Source of the DNA: an uncultured Eubacteriales bacterium
Lineage (GTDB): Bacteria; Bacillota; Clostridia; Oscillospirales; QAKW01
Length of the DNA stretch: 5,479 bases
Reading direction: 5' to 3'
Assembly: GCA_902492505.1 (NCBI GenBank)
Contig: CABULU010000064.1
Location: 1 to 5,479, forward strand
In this document: in pieces, positions 5,222 to 5,479 of the stretch
How the letters are laid out: every line of letters begins with the position of its first letter
Numbering within the stretch: the first letter of the stretch is position 1
The notes under the pieces: generated by a model
Databases searched by the model: none
Told to the model about the DNA's origin: nothing
What the model saw: only the letters and a program-made list of their open reading frames with translations
Made by a program: the position numbers and the translations under genes

Positions 5222-5479
5222 AGAATAAAACAAAAACAGGAGTGTATCTTGTTATCGGTATTGTGGGCATTGTTTTAGCTCTTATCGCAAGGCTTCTTTT
5301 GCAGGACTATTTGAGCGCTTCTCAAAGCGGCGCAATAATAGGCATAGGAGCCGGATTGTTTGGCTACGGTATTGCAAAATGGTGTGTAGGTCTTTGGGGC
5401 GCAAAAAATCCCGATTTGATGAAGATAAACGAGATTGAAGAAAAAGATGAGCGTAATCAGCTTATTCGCAGTAAAGCGC
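5218..5479 (+). CDS. Two-helix membrane protein of unknown function, 3' end outside window
   Basis: The ATG at 5218 overlaps the regulator's stop (ATGA) and is preceded by AGGAGG (5205-5210) at 7 nt. Eighty-seven residues are visible. A short Lys-rich N terminus precedes a hydrophobic segment at about 8-28 (VYLVIGIVGIVLALIARLLL). A second, Gly-rich one lies at about 38-61 (GAIIGIGAGLFGYGIAKWCV). Then comes a charged stretch with EEKDERNQLIRSKA at the edge of the window. The K-D-E-R-N-x-x-I-x-x-K-A pattern after a helical hairpin resembles DUF2178-like small membrane proteins, which usually have one or two more helices. I recall that resemblance rather than having tested it. Coupling to the XRE gene suggests it is expressed under that regulator; the function is unknown. 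Confidence 0.85.
   Translation, partial: MKNKTKTGVYLVIGIVGIVLALIARLLLQDYLSASQSGAIIGIGAGLFGYGIAKWCVGLWGAKNPDLMKINEIEEKDERNQLIRSKA

Overview
The window looks like a core-genome stretch from a low-to-medium GC Firmicute of class Clostridia, probably an Oscillospiraceae/Ruminococcaceae-type anaerobe. This placement is inferred from three things: the greA-lysS pair, an S-layer-homology (SLH) surface protein, and the style of the EF-Ts and LysRS sequences. It rests on reading proteins by eye, not on a search. All genes I can support are on the + strand.

Layout. (1) Bases 1-375 are the 3' end of tsf (elongation factor Ts), followed by a perfect 13-bp hairpin with only a short T tail. (2) Bases 444-2078 encode a secreted protein with a signal peptide, a transglutaminase-like Cys-His-Asp domain, an InlB-B-type repeat and three C-terminal SLH repeats. 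(3) Bases 2105-2626 are greA and 2639-4567 are lysS. They are 12 nt apart and close behind the surface-protein gene (26 nt), so the three may share a transcript. LysRS carries an extra C-terminal MetRS/Trbp111-type tRNA-binding domain. (4) Bases 4568-5017 contain no convincing gene. This stretch holds a good intrinsic terminator for lysS, several further inverted repeats, and a near-consensus sigma-A promoter flanked by a repeated 10-mer. (5) Bases 5018-5221 encode a minimal XRE/Cro-type regulator. Its stop codon overlaps (ATGA) the start of a two-helix membrane protein that runs off the window.

How it fits together. The tsf, greA and lysS genes serve translation and transcription elongation. 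The SLH-transglutaminase protein is a wall-attached accessory gene between them. The XRE/membrane-protein pair is a separate, self-contained transcription unit with its own promoter and probable operators, and it is the best candidate for a small accessory or horizontally acquired module. I found no tRNA, rRNA, CRISPR array or recognisable transposase. The most notable signals are the LysRS-TRBD fusion, the repeat-flanked promoter of the XRE unit, and the hairpin-rich spacer before it.
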